NCBI GenBank assembly: GCA_937898445.1 | Contig: CALEJY010000047.1 | Coordinates: forward strand, 1 to 8,866 | DNA length: 8,866 bases | Reading direction: 5' to 3' | DNA from: an uncultured Candidatus Melainabacteria bacterium | Lineage (GTDB): Bacteria > Cyanobacteriota > Vampirovibrionia > Gastranaerophilales > Gastranaerophilaceae | Part shown: piece by piece, positions 1 to 4,924 of the stretch | Layout: each line of letters starts with the position of its first letter | How positions within the stretch are numbered: the stretch's first letter is position 1 | Program-made: the position numbers and the translations under genes | The notes under the pieces: generated by a model | Databases searched by the model: none | Told to the model about the DNA's origin: nothing | The model's input: only the letters and a program-made list of their open reading frames with translations

Positions 1-1
1 T

Positions 2-64
2 ACTCAAGGTGCAGGAAAGTTATCAATGCACCAAATGATGAAAAATATGCGTAGGTTTAGATAA
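2..64 (+). CDS. C-terminal end of an unidentified upstream gene (partial)
   Basis: Reading from position 2, one frame stays open for 20 codons and ends in TAA at 62-64. The visible peptide ends in a Met/Lys/Arg-rich tail (KLSMHQMMKNMRRFR). The stop shares its last base with the ATG of pth (TAATG), the same overlap seen twice among the minus-strand genes here, which is the main reason to believe this frame. The tail is basic and could suit an RNA- or membrane-associated protein, but it is too short to identify and I assign no function. Most of the gene lies outside the window. Confidence 0.5.
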   Translation, partial: TQGAGKLSMHQMMKNMRRFR

Positions 65-609
65 TGAAATTAATCGTAGGACTTGGAAATGTAGGAGAAA
101 AATACTGTTTTCCCCGCCATAATGCAGGGTTTATGGTATTGGACAAACTCGCACTTGATAACAATTTTTCTTTCAGTGAAGAAAGCAAACTAAAATGTTT
201 TCTCGCAAAATCAAATGACATAATGTATATAAAACCGACAACTTTCATGAACTTGTCAGGAGAAGCAGTTCGTGCCGTGATGGATTATTACAAAATTGAT
301 GTCAAAGATATCTTAATCGTTTATGACGATATCGCACTTGATTTAGGCAGAATACGTTTTAGAGCAAACGGTTCTGATGGCGGACATAATGGGATTAAAT
401 CAATAATTAAACATGTCGGAACAAAAGAATTTGACCGTTTAAAAATCGGAATAGGCCCTCAACCAAATATTCCGTCTGAAAATTATGTTTTGCAAAACTT
501 TCCGAAAGATCAACTTGATACCTTAAAAGAAGTTTTGAAAAGAGCTGATGAAGCGATTAAATTTTATCTTGAAAACGATATTCAAAAAGCGCAAAATAAA
601 TTTAATTAG
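64..609 (+). CDS. pth: Peptidyl-tRNA hydrolase (Pth)
   Basis: Cytosolic enzyme that cleaves the ester bond of peptidyl-tRNA released from stalled ribosomes, recycling tRNA. The 181-residue length is normal for bacterial Pth. Family landmarks are in order: GLGNVG at 6-11, RHNAGF at 18-23 with the catalytic His19 (His20 in E. coli) and Asn9; KPTTFMNLSGEAV at 57-69 with the conserved Asn63; VYDDIALDLG at 86-95 with Asp89; and GSDGGHNGIKSI at 103-114 with Asn109. Two normally strong positions differ: the N-terminal motif is usually GLGNPG (Val10 replaces Pro), and FPRHN replaces the common TRHN. All catalytic residues remain, so it should be active. The ATG overlaps the stop of the gene before it by one base and has only a weak Shine-Dalgarno sequence, so translational coupling is likely. 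Confidence 0.96.
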   Translation: MKLIVGLGNVGEKYCFPRHNAGFMVLDKLALDNNFSFSEESKLKCFLAKSNDIMYIKPTTFMNLSGEAVRAVMDYYKIDVKDILIVYDDIALDLGRIRFRANGSDGGHNGIKSIIKHVGTKEFDRLKIGIGPQPNIPSENYVLQNFPKDQLDTLKEVLKRADEAIKFYLENDIQKAQNKFN

Positions 610-621
610 CCAACAAGATTA

Positions 622-648
622 TTGATATTCCTATGTTTAATATATAAT
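622..648 (+). promoter_or_regulatory. Probable sigma70-type promoter for the TPR gene
   Basis: A perfect TATAAT lies at 643-648 in the 68-nt gap after pth. A TTGATA at 622-627 is a possible -35 element, but the spacer is only 15 bp, shorter than ideal. Transcription would begin near 655, about 10 nt before the AAGGAG ribosome site (666-671). The -10 match is good; the whole promoter is inferred. Confidence 0.5.
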
Positions 649-677
649 TAAGGAAACAAAGATTTAAGGAGTTCCAA

Positions 678-2084
678 ATGAGTTTACAAACCGCAGAACA
701 ATATGAAGAAAATGAACAATATACACAGGCTTATGAAGAATACAAAAAACTTCACGAAAGAAATCCGAAAGATTTGAGTATTTTAGAACGCTTAGGACAT
801 CTTTCAATGCTTTTGGATAACAAAGAAGATGCCGCAGAATATTACACAAAAATTCTTCAATCGGATGCGACAAATGTTCTTGCTTACGAACAATTGATGG
901 ATATTTACGTAACAACTGACAGATACAAATATTACGTATATAGAGGCAATATGCACTCTGTAGAACATCAATTGGAACATGCAATTAACGATTACAAAAA
1001 AGCCGTAAATTGCGCACAAGAAGACAAAGACATGCTTGCAGCAAGATTTGTTTTAGGAACTCTATACGAACAAACAAACAATAATATCAAAGCAATCGAT
1101 GAATACCTAAAAGTTATTGACCACGAAGGCACTCACGAAGATGTTTACATCAGATTATCAAACCTTTATCTAAAAGAAGATGCCATCCCTAGTGCGGTAG
1201 AAGTTCTCGAAAGAGCTAGAAAATCAGGTTTTGACACAACTAATGTAAAAGAAATGCTATCTGATTTACATCTAAAAAACGGAAACCCTGAAAAGGCATT
1301 TGAAATAACAACAGACGAGCTTACAAAAGTAAAATGTCTGCTTGATATGGATAAAAAAGACGAGGCAATCCAAAAACTTGACCAAATGGAAGATCAATAC
1401 GGACACATTGCACAATTCCATTCTCTAAAAGCCCAATATTACTATATGACAGGCGATTATGACAAAGCTTTGGAATGTGTTGCAAAATTCGACGAATTAG
1501 AGAAAAATTCTCCTCTTACATATCAAATGCGCGCACTAATTTATGAAGAAAAGAATGACGATTTTAACGCTCACATAAATTGGGGCAAATACAATTTGGT
1601 TAGAGGCAACAAAGATATTGCAATCAATGAATACTTAAATGCTTACCAACTAAAAAGCGACGATTTAGAACTATTAAACACACTTGCAATGTTGTTGGAA
1701 GAATCTGGCGATAAAAACCACGCAATGGAATTTTACGAAAAGATTTCTAAACTTGATGAAAACGATAAAAAGTCATTAGAAAAACTTGCAGAATTTAGAG
1801 AAAGCATAGGTGACTACAGAATGCAAGCTGAATACTTGTTGAAACTTTATCATCTTGATAAAAGAAATTCTACAACCGTAAAAAAATTGGGCGAAGCTTA
1901 CGACAAACTAAGAAACAAACCGGCAGCAATCGAATGTTATGAAAAATTCTTAGAAATAGGAAAAGGCAGTCCGGAATATTCAAAAATTCAACATAAATTG
2001 GAAAAACTTAAAAACTCTGACACACAAGAAGACGAAGGCTTTTTGGATAAATTTATTAATTGGTTTAATAAAAACAAAATGTAA
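678..2084 (+). CDS. Tetratricopeptide (TPR) repeat protein
   Basis: A 468-residue, highly charged, all-helical protein built almost entirely of degenerate TPR units. Recognisable helix pairs with the usual Gly/Ala/Tyr spacing lie at about 5-30, 33-66, 86-118, 121-151, 153-185, 243-276, 312-326 (partial), 331-362, 366-395 and 398-428. Such superhelices bind partner proteins; the partner here is unknown. There is no signal peptide or membrane segment, so it is predicted cytosolic. After the last repeat comes a Lys/Asp/Glu-rich linker (about 430-453), then a short helix, FLDKFINWFNKNK, that would be amphipathic and could touch a membrane or a partner. An AAGGAG site 6 nt before the ATG fixes the start, and the gene has its own promoter after pth. 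The 3' end is a clean intrinsic terminator. TPR identity is secure; its role is not known. Confidence 0.85.
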   Translation: MSLQTAEQYEENEQYTQAYEEYKKLHERNPKDLSILERLGHLSMLLDNKEDAAEYYTKILQSDATNVLAYEQLMDIYVTTDRYKYYVYRGNMHSVEHQLEHAINDYKKAVNCAQEDKDMLAARFVLGTLYEQTNNNIKAIDEYLKVIDHEGTHEDVYIRLSNLYLKEDAIPSAVEVLERARKSGFDTTNVKEMLSDLHLKNGNPEKAFEITTDELTKVKCLLDMDKKDEAIQKLDQMEDQYGHIAQFHSLKAQYYYMTGDYDKALECVAKFDELEKNSPLTYQMRALIYEEKNDDFNAHINWGKYNLVRGNKDIAINEYLNAYQLKSDDLELLNTLAMLLEESGDKNHAMEFYEKISKLDENDKKSLEKLAEFRESIGDYRMQAEYLLKLYHLDKRNSTTVKKLGEAYDKLRNKPAAIECYEKFLEIGKGSPEYSKIQHKLEKLKNSDTQEDEGFLDKFINWFNKNKM

Positions 2085-2088
2085 AAAC

Positions 2089-2120
2089 AAAAAGGTTGAA
2101 CATTTTAGTTCAACCTTTTT
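2089..2120. terminator. Bidirectional intrinsic terminator
   Basis: A 13-bp perfect stem (2089-2101 pairing with 2108-2120, core GGTTGAAC/GTTCAACC) closes a 6-nt loop and has T-runs on both outer sides. It sits 4 nt past the TPR stop and 5 nt past the pseudopilin stop, between convergent genes, so it can serve both. Confidence 0.93.
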
Positions 2121-2125
2121 TATTT

Positions 2126-3085
2126 TTAATAATTCATTTGCCAATTATCGTTTAAGATTTTACCAAAGCAACCATCGGGCGAACCCTCATGATTTAAACA
2201 TTTTGAATTAAATTGAGTATTACGTTGCTCTGTAGTCATTGGAGCAACAGTATTTTCATCTATTGGGGCATCATCAATTAAACCATTATTATAGATATAA
2301 AACCAGAACAAATCTCTACCGCCAATATTTGGTCCTTTTTGTCCATTTATATCTAACCCCATATTTATAATTTTAGCCCCACTTTTTGCATATAAAGGTC
2401 TAATAGAAACCCCATTCGCAAATACATAAGATTTAGCGTTTGCAGCATAGTTACTAATTGTAGCACCATCAGTAGCTTTATAAGAAGATGCAAAACAGTT
2501 ATTCATTGTATCACATTCTTTTACATTCTTAAAATATGTTCTAATAAAGTCATTCACAGCATCCTGAGATGTTAAACCGGCTTCTGTCAAATTAAGAGCA
2601 TTTCTATCAGTCTGATATCTCAAAAGGGCCTGCGAAAACTCATTATAAGTTTTATGTAATTGAGTAACATAACTCTGCCTTTGGTAGTTCTGCATTAAAG
2701 TAGGAACAGTCATTGCTGATACAACACCGATTATGCCGAGAGTGACTAATACCTCTGCGAGAGTGAAAGCAGCTAGACCGCTAAGAAGCGAAGCCGCAAA
2801 GTTTTTACCCTCTCTCACTGTGAGAGGGAGCAGTTGTTCGTGAGCAGGTGCGAACGTTACAAATGCGGGAGAGGGTTCTTCTTTACCAACACTCAAATCA
2901 ACATTGATAGACCCTGAATTAAATTCAGGGTGACGTATTAAGTTGTCGCCAATATTGTTTCTGTAGATTGGGCTTTCTAACCCTACAACATTACCAACCA
3001 TGCGATACTTCGGACTATTGTCCTCAGTATGACGTGTTAACCCTCTCCCAAGAGAGAGAATTATTTTACATAAATATTTTTTCAT
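2126..3085 (-). CDS. Type II secretion/type IV pilin-like prepilin (pseudopilin) with a repeat-built leader
   Basis: A 319-residue pseudopilin. The class III prepilin signal and hydrophobic helix are at 107-130: FTLAEVLVTLGIIGVVSAM, with Phe107 as +1, Glu111 as the conserved +5 Glu and Ala106 in the usual Gly -1 position. The globular part has Cys191/Cys197 and Cys296/Cys306, a likely metal-binding loop DINGQKGPNIGGRDLFWF at 245-262, and a C-terminus ILNDNWQMNY of a type common in Gastranaerophilales pseudopilins. Prepilin peptidase would remove the leader and the helix would enter an inner-membrane pilus or pseudopilus. The oddity is the leader: about 106 residues instead of the usual 6-25, mostly encoded by palindromic dispersed repeats read in frame. 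The start is supported by AAGGAG about 7 nt before the ATG and by a good promoter, so the long leader looks translated. Expression may be controlled by the divergent Xre regulator. Confidence 0.85.
   Translation of the reverse strand: MKKYLCKIILSLGRGLTRHTEDNSPKYRMVGNVVGLESPIYRNNIGDNLIRHPEFNSGSINVDLSVGKEEPSPAFVTFAPAHEQLLPLTVREGKNFAASLLSGLAAFTLAEVLVTLGIIGVVSAMTVPTLMQNYQRQSYVTQLHKTYNEFSQALLRYQTDRNALNLTEAGLTSQDAVNDFIRTYFKNVKECDTMNNCFASSYKATDGATISNYAANAKSYVFANGVSIRPLYAKSGAKIINMGLDINGQKGPNIGGRDLFWFYIYNNGLIDDAPIDENTVAPMTTEQRNTQFNSKCLNHEGSPDGCFGKILNDNWQMNY
2807..2876. repeat. Hairpin-forming dispersed-repeat module within the prepilin leader
   Basis: The ends, 2807-2816 and 2867-2876, form a 9-of-10 inverted repeat (ACCCTCTC-type against GAGAGGGT). 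Inside lie a perfect 15-bp palindrome, CTCTCACTGTGAGAG (2812-2826), and a GTTCG/CGAAC stem (2836-2840, 2851-2855). It resembles small CCCTCTCCC/GGGAGAGGG elements scattered between genes in many bacterial genomes. Here it encodes roughly residues 70-93 of the pseudopilin leader. Copy number in this genome cannot be seen from the window. Confidence 0.6.
2911..2941. repeat. Palindromic repeat, copy 1, with TGACGTATTAA tail
   Basis: A perfect inverted repeat: arms of 10 bp (ACCCTGAATT at 2911-2920 and AATTCAGGGT at 2922-2931) with a one-base centre. It runs into TGACGTATTAA (2931-2941). On the minus strand it encodes LIRHPEFNSGSI in the leader, much like the HPELVSGS peptides encoded by protein-coding palindromic elements known from Rickettsia and other bacteria. 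Its tail matches that of the second copy at 10 of 11 bases. Confidence 0.7.
3005..3040. repeat. Palindromic repeat, copy 2, with TGACGTGTTAA tail
   Basis: An imperfect inverted repeat (3005-3015 with 3020-3030, 9 of 11 pairs, loop TATT) followed by TGACGTGTTAA (3030-3040). It is in the same orientation as copy 1 and encodes LTRHTEDNSPKYR in the pseudopilin leader. Just beyond it, 3039-3049 is an 11-mer, AACCCTCTCCC, whose exact reverse complement is at 2867-2877, so the palindromes lie between inverted copies of this 11-mer. Confidence 0.6.
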
Positions 3086-3099
3086 ACTCGCTCCTTTTA

Positions 3100-3115
3100 G
3101 ACTAATATATTAGTC
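3100..3115. promoter_or_regulatory. Perfect 16-bp palindrome, candidate operator
   Basis: GACTAATATATTAGTC is a perfect palindrome lying across the predicted transcription start of the pseudopilin gene, between its -10 element and ribosome site. A repressor bound here would block that promoter. The likely ligand is the Xre-type protein encoded 55 bp away on the other strand. The GACT...AGTC outline recalls the C-boxes of controller proteins, although the spacing differs. Its role is inferred from position and symmetry. Confidence 0.6.
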
Positions 3116-3130
3116 ATATTATCATAATAT
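3116..3130. repeat. 15-bp palindrome over the -10 element
   Basis: ATATTATCATAATAT is a perfect palindrome centred on position 3123 and directly abutting the 16-bp palindrome. It contains the predicted -10 of the pseudopilin promoter (3118-3123). It may be another protein site, or partly a by-product of an AT-rich promoter. Confidence 0.4.
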
Positions 3131-3145
3131 TGGGTAGATTGTCAA
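3118..3145 (-). promoter_or_regulatory. Sigma70-type promoter for the pseudopilin gene
   Basis: On the minus strand a perfect TTGACA (3145-3140) and GATAAT (3123-3118, 5 of 6 matches) are separated by 16 bp. Transcription would start near 3110, giving a leader of about 25 nt that carries AAGGAG just before the ATG at 3085. The -35 box overlaps the second AATATATTAGT motif. Confidence 0.72.
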
Positions 3146-3154
3146 TATATTAGT
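3144..3154. promoter_or_regulatory. Second AATATATTAGT motif, candidate operator
   Basis: AATATATTAGT (3144-3154) repeats 11 bases of the 16-bp palindrome at 3104-3114, 40 bp away and in the same orientation. It overlaps the -35 of the pseudopilin promoter and lies 16 bp before the regulator's ATG, so one protein bound here could affect both genes. Only half of the palindrome is well conserved. Confidence 0.45.
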
Positions 3155-3169
3155 TATTAAGATTGAGAA

Positions 3170-3391
3170 ATGAAGAATAACGACACAATCAATAAATTAG
3201 GGCAAAAAATTCGCATCGAAAGACAAAAAAGAAAAATGTCTCAAGAAAAATTAGCAGAACTTGCAGACTTAAACAGAAATTTTGTTGGCATGGTTGAAAG
3301 AGGAGAAACAAATTTAACCGTCAAAAAACTTGAAAATATTGCCAATGTTTTTGATATGGATATCAGAGATTTATTTTCATTTGTTATTTAG
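3170..3391 (+). CDS. Small Xre/Cro-C1-type helix-turn-helix regulator
   Basis: A 73-residue DNA-binding protein that is essentially one HTH domain. The GQKIRIERQKRKMSQEKLAE stretch (11-30) gives helices 1-2, LNRNFVGMVERGETNLTV (34-51) the recognition helix and turn with the hallmark ERG, and LENIANVFDMDIRDLF (54-69) the last helices. The size and the SQE...ERGxxN pattern resemble controller (C) proteins of restriction-modification systems and short phage-type repressors. No methylase, nuclease or toxin gene is adjacent. It is divergent from the pseudopilin gene and the shared gap holds palindromes, so autoregulation and control of the pseudopilin are the natural guess. The ATG has only a weak ribosome site (GATTGAG), suggesting low expression. 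A bidirectional terminator lies 32 nt past its stop. Domain assignment is firm; targets are inferred. Confidence 0.88.
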   Translation: MKNNDTINKLGQKIRIERQKRKMSQEKLAELADLNRNFVGMVERGETNLTVKKLENIANVFDMDIRDLFSFVI

Positions 3392-3422
3392 CAATATATT
3401 CAATCTTAAATTTTTTGACATC

Positions 3423-3456
3423 AAAAAAGACTTCCTAAAAATAGGAAGTCTTTTTT
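3423..3456. terminator. Bidirectional intrinsic terminator between the regulator and rplL
   Basis: A 15-bp perfect stem (3423-3437 with 3442-3456, core GACTTCCTA/TAGGAAGTC) closes an AAAA loop and has A and T runs at its two bases. It ends plus-strand transcription from the regulator and minus-strand transcription of rplJ-rplL, whose stop is 20 nt away. Confidence 0.93.
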
Positions 3457-3475
3457 CAAAATCACAATCAATTGA

Positions 3476-3847
3476 CTATTTGATTTCAACAGTTGCGCCA
3501 GCTGCTTCAAGTTGTTTTTTGATAGCTTCAGCATCTTCTTTTTTGATGCCTTCTTTAACAGCTTTAGGAGCGCCATCTACTAAATCTTTAGCTTCTTTCA
3601 AGCCAAGACCTGTGATAGCTCTAACTTCTTTCAATACAGCGATTTTGTTAGCACCAGCTGATGCCAAGATTACGTTTACTTCAGAAGCTTCTTCAGCTGC
3701 TGCTTCGCCTGCTGCTGGAGCTGCTGCTACTGCTACTGGAGCTGCTGCAGATACGCCGAATTTTTCTTCCATAGCTTTTACTAATTCAGCTGCTTCTAAC
3801 AAAGTTAATTTTTCAATTGATTCTAAAATTGTTTCTACGTTACTCAT
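3476..3847 (-). CDS. rplL: 50S ribosomal protein L7/L12
   Basis: The flexible stalk protein of the large ribosomal subunit, which recruits and stimulates translational GTPases; several dimers sit on L10. At 123 residues it has the normal length and layout: an N-terminal dimerisation/L10-binding helical part (about 1-32), an Ala/Pro/Glu hinge (about 33-53) and a C-terminal domain (55-123) with the factor-binding motif TGLGLKEAKDLVDGAPK (79-95) and the ending LEAAGATVEIK. AAGGAG (3855-3860) lies 7 nt before the ATG. It follows rplJ on the same strand but after an unusually long 233-nt spacer. A bidirectional terminator follows its stop, so it is the last gene of the unit. Confidence 0.98.
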   Translation of the reverse strand: MSNVETILESIEKLTLLEAAELVKAMEEKFGVSAAAPVAVAAAPAAGEAAAEEASEVNVILASAGANKIAVLKEVRAITGLGLKEAKDLVDGAPKAVKEGIKKEDAEAIKKQLEAAGATVEIK

Positions 3848-4080
3848 TATTTTTCTCCTTTTAAGTTGTTTTTGTACATTTGTTTGTGTCTTGAATTATT
3901 GGCAACTCGAAACTTTTCATTTCACTACATAAATTTTTATAAAATTTATTCCGCTTCATCAAGTTTCTCGTCATGTCGTGCTGGGTTCGCTCTACTGTTG
4001 CTCGTTTTATCTAAAACCAGTTTATTCTTGCTTTTTAGGTTAACTCGCCTAAGCTCACACGGCGCACTTGCCAAAATCCA
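3848..4080 (-). other. Long structured rplJ-rplL intergenic spacer
   Basis: This 233-nt transcribed gap holds no convincing gene. Its clearest element is a nested hairpin: an outer 7-bp stem (3909-3915 with 3961-3967, GAAACTT/AAGTTTC) around an all-AT 9-bp stem (3929-3937 with 3941-3949, loop TAT). A weak promoter-like pair for rplL on the minus strand (TTGATG at 3962-3957, TATAAA at 3941-3936, 15-bp spacing) overlaps it. The part at about 3955-4010 is less AT-rich than its surroundings and may be a dispersed repeat. An internal promoter or RNA processing site here could help give the excess of L12 over L10, but this is speculation. Confidence 0.5.
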
Positions 4081-4602
4081 CTAAGCTGATTTTTGGTCTC
4101 TGACTGCTGCCATAGCTCTTGTAAGTTGAGCCATAACTGCGTTGATAGATCCAACAATGCCTGAAGCTGGTGAGTTGATAGAACCAAGAATTTTCGCAAG
4201 AAGTTCTTCTTTTGAAGGCATTTTTGCCAATGCTTCAGCTTCTTTAGCTGATAATAGGTTTCCATCCAATGCACCACCTAAGATAGCACCTTTTTTGGTA
4301 TCTTTGATAAATTTTGCAACTGCTTTTGCAGGGCTTACTTGATCTTCAAAACCGAAAGCAATAGCTACAGGTCCTGTTAGAGAATCAGCAAGCACTTCAA
4401 AATCAGTACCCTTCAAAGCGATTTTAGCCAAAGTATTTTTTGTTACCATGTAATCGCCACCATCTTTTTGAATATTTCTTCTCAAGTTAGTGATTTCTTC
4501 TACTGTGTAACCTTTATACTCAGTCAAAATAGCTACTTGGGCTTTTTCTGCTTTTGCTTTTATAGCATCTATTTTTTCAGATTTAAAAGCTTTTGTTGCC
4601 AT
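4081..4602 (-). CDS. rplJ: 50S ribosomal protein L10
   Basis: Base of the L12 stalk; it anchors the complex to 23S rRNA, and its C-terminal helix carries the L7/L12 dimers. The 173-residue length is usual. Family landmarks are the N-terminal RNA-binding domain with TEYKGYTVEEITNLR (27-41), YMVTKNTLAKIAL (51-63) and LTGPVAIAFG (75-84), then the LGGALDG segment (108-114) and a C-terminal helix (about 145-169) ending MAQLTRAMAAVRDQK. AAGGAG (4609-4614) precedes the ATG by 6 nt. The gene is read from its own promoter through a leader that looks like the L10-binding autoregulatory RNA. rplK and rplA, often found just upstream, are absent; the next gene upstream on this strand is an unrelated membrane-protein gene. 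Confidence 0.98.
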   Translation of the reverse strand: MATKAFKSEKIDAIKAKAEKAQVAILTEYKGYTVEEITNLRRNIQKDGGDYMVTKNTLAKIALKGTDFEVLADSLTGPVAIAFGFEDQVSPAKAVAKFIKDTKKGAILGGALDGNLLSAKEAEALAKMPSKEELLAKILGSINSPASGIVGSINAVMAQLTRAMAAVRDQKSA

Positions 4603-4673
4603 GATTAGCTCCTTTTGTTTGTATTACTTGATTGATTTAACAATCTGTTATCGACCGATTTTACCCAAATACT

Positions 4674-4713
4674 AAAAAAGATTTCGCTTTTCCAATATTG
4701 GACCGCAAAATCT
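4674..4713 (-). terminator. Leader terminator (attenuator) before rplJ
   Basis: On the minus strand a 9-bp stem including one G-U pair (AGATTTTGC at 4713-4705 with GCGAAATCT at 4687-4679) encloses a smaller TCCA/TGGA hairpin and runs into CTTTTTT (4680-4674). This is the form of an intrinsic terminator, yet it lies 71 nt before the rplJ start, inside the leader. It therefore looks like an attenuator. In Bacillus subtilis the rplJL operon is known to be controlled by L10(L12)4-dependent termination in the leader. Confidence 0.7.
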
Positions 4714-4747
4714 CACAGGTTAACAAATCTATTTTTTATATTTCGAC

Positions 4748-4882
4748 TGTTCACCTCGGTTAGCTGATATTTTAAGGGAGTTTTTTCTTTCACCAGTTTT
4801 GCGTATATTGCGCACCTCTGGGCTAATTTTTCTTGGCTCGAACTTTCGTTTTCGCCCAACTCCCGCTAACTGTCTGCGGTAT
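4748..4882 (-). ncRNA. L10-type ribosomal-protein leader RNA
   Basis: The rplJ leader carries sequence blocks resembling the L10 leader family: ACCGCAGACAG near its 5' end (4880-4870) and GCTAACCGAGGTGAAC near its 3' end (4764-4749). Long-range pairs support the fold: GTTAGC (4870-4865) with GCTAAC (4764-4759), GGGAGTT (4864-4858) with AACTCCC (4782-4776), and GGGC (4857-4854) with GCCC (4823-4820). This closed multi-stem element would bind the L10-L12 complex and feed back on rplJ-rplL expression. The boundaries are approximate; the 5' end is set by the predicted promoter. Confidence 0.75.
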
Positions 4883-4888
4883 GTTTTT

Positions 4889-4917
4889 ATAATATAGGAA
4901 AAAATATAAAAAATCAA
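4889..4917 (-). promoter_or_regulatory. Promoter of the rplJ-rplL unit
   Basis: On the minus strand TTGATT (4917-4912, 4 of 6 -35 matches) and TATTAT (4894-4889, 5 of 6 -10 matches) are 17 bp apart. The predicted start, near 4882, is just before the L10 leader fold. The -35 begins only 7 nt past the stop of the preceding gene and no terminator intervenes, so read-through from the pan genes is possible. Confidence 0.65.
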
Positions 4918-4924
4918 TAGGAGA

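Noticed and set aside
664..1019. Antisense open frames opposite the TPR gene
   Set aside because: They are shadows of the Lys/Glu-rich TPR coding frame, with Cys/His/Leu/Phe-rich translations and no ribosome sites.
2807..3060. A CRISPR array or insertion sequence remnant
   Set aside because: The repeats are palindromic, unequal and irregularly spaced, without uniform spacers, and no transposase-like sequence is present.
3170..3391. The regulator as part of a restriction-modification or toxin-antitoxin module
   Set aside because: The protein resembles controller proteins, but no methyltransferase, endonuclease or toxin gene is adjacent; both flanks are a pseudopilin and ribosomal-protein genes.
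3330..3932. A 200-codon open frame on the plus strand, overlapping the regulator's end and running opposite rplL
   Set aside because: It is the antisense of the Ala-rich L7/L12 gene, crosses a strong bidirectional terminator, and its Ser/Ala-rich translation is what reverse-complemented rplL codons would give.
3861..3974. A 37-codon minus-strand open frame between rplJ and rplL (begins MTRNLMKRNKF)
   Set aside because: It has no ribosome site before the ATG and coincides with the spacer hairpin; it is better explained as structured or repeat DNA.
4729..4917. A 62-codon minus-strand open frame upstream of rplJ
   Set aside because: It lies over the rplJ promoter and L10-type leader fold, its start overlaps the -35 region and the peptide is a Lys/Arg-rich by-product of structured RNA sequence.
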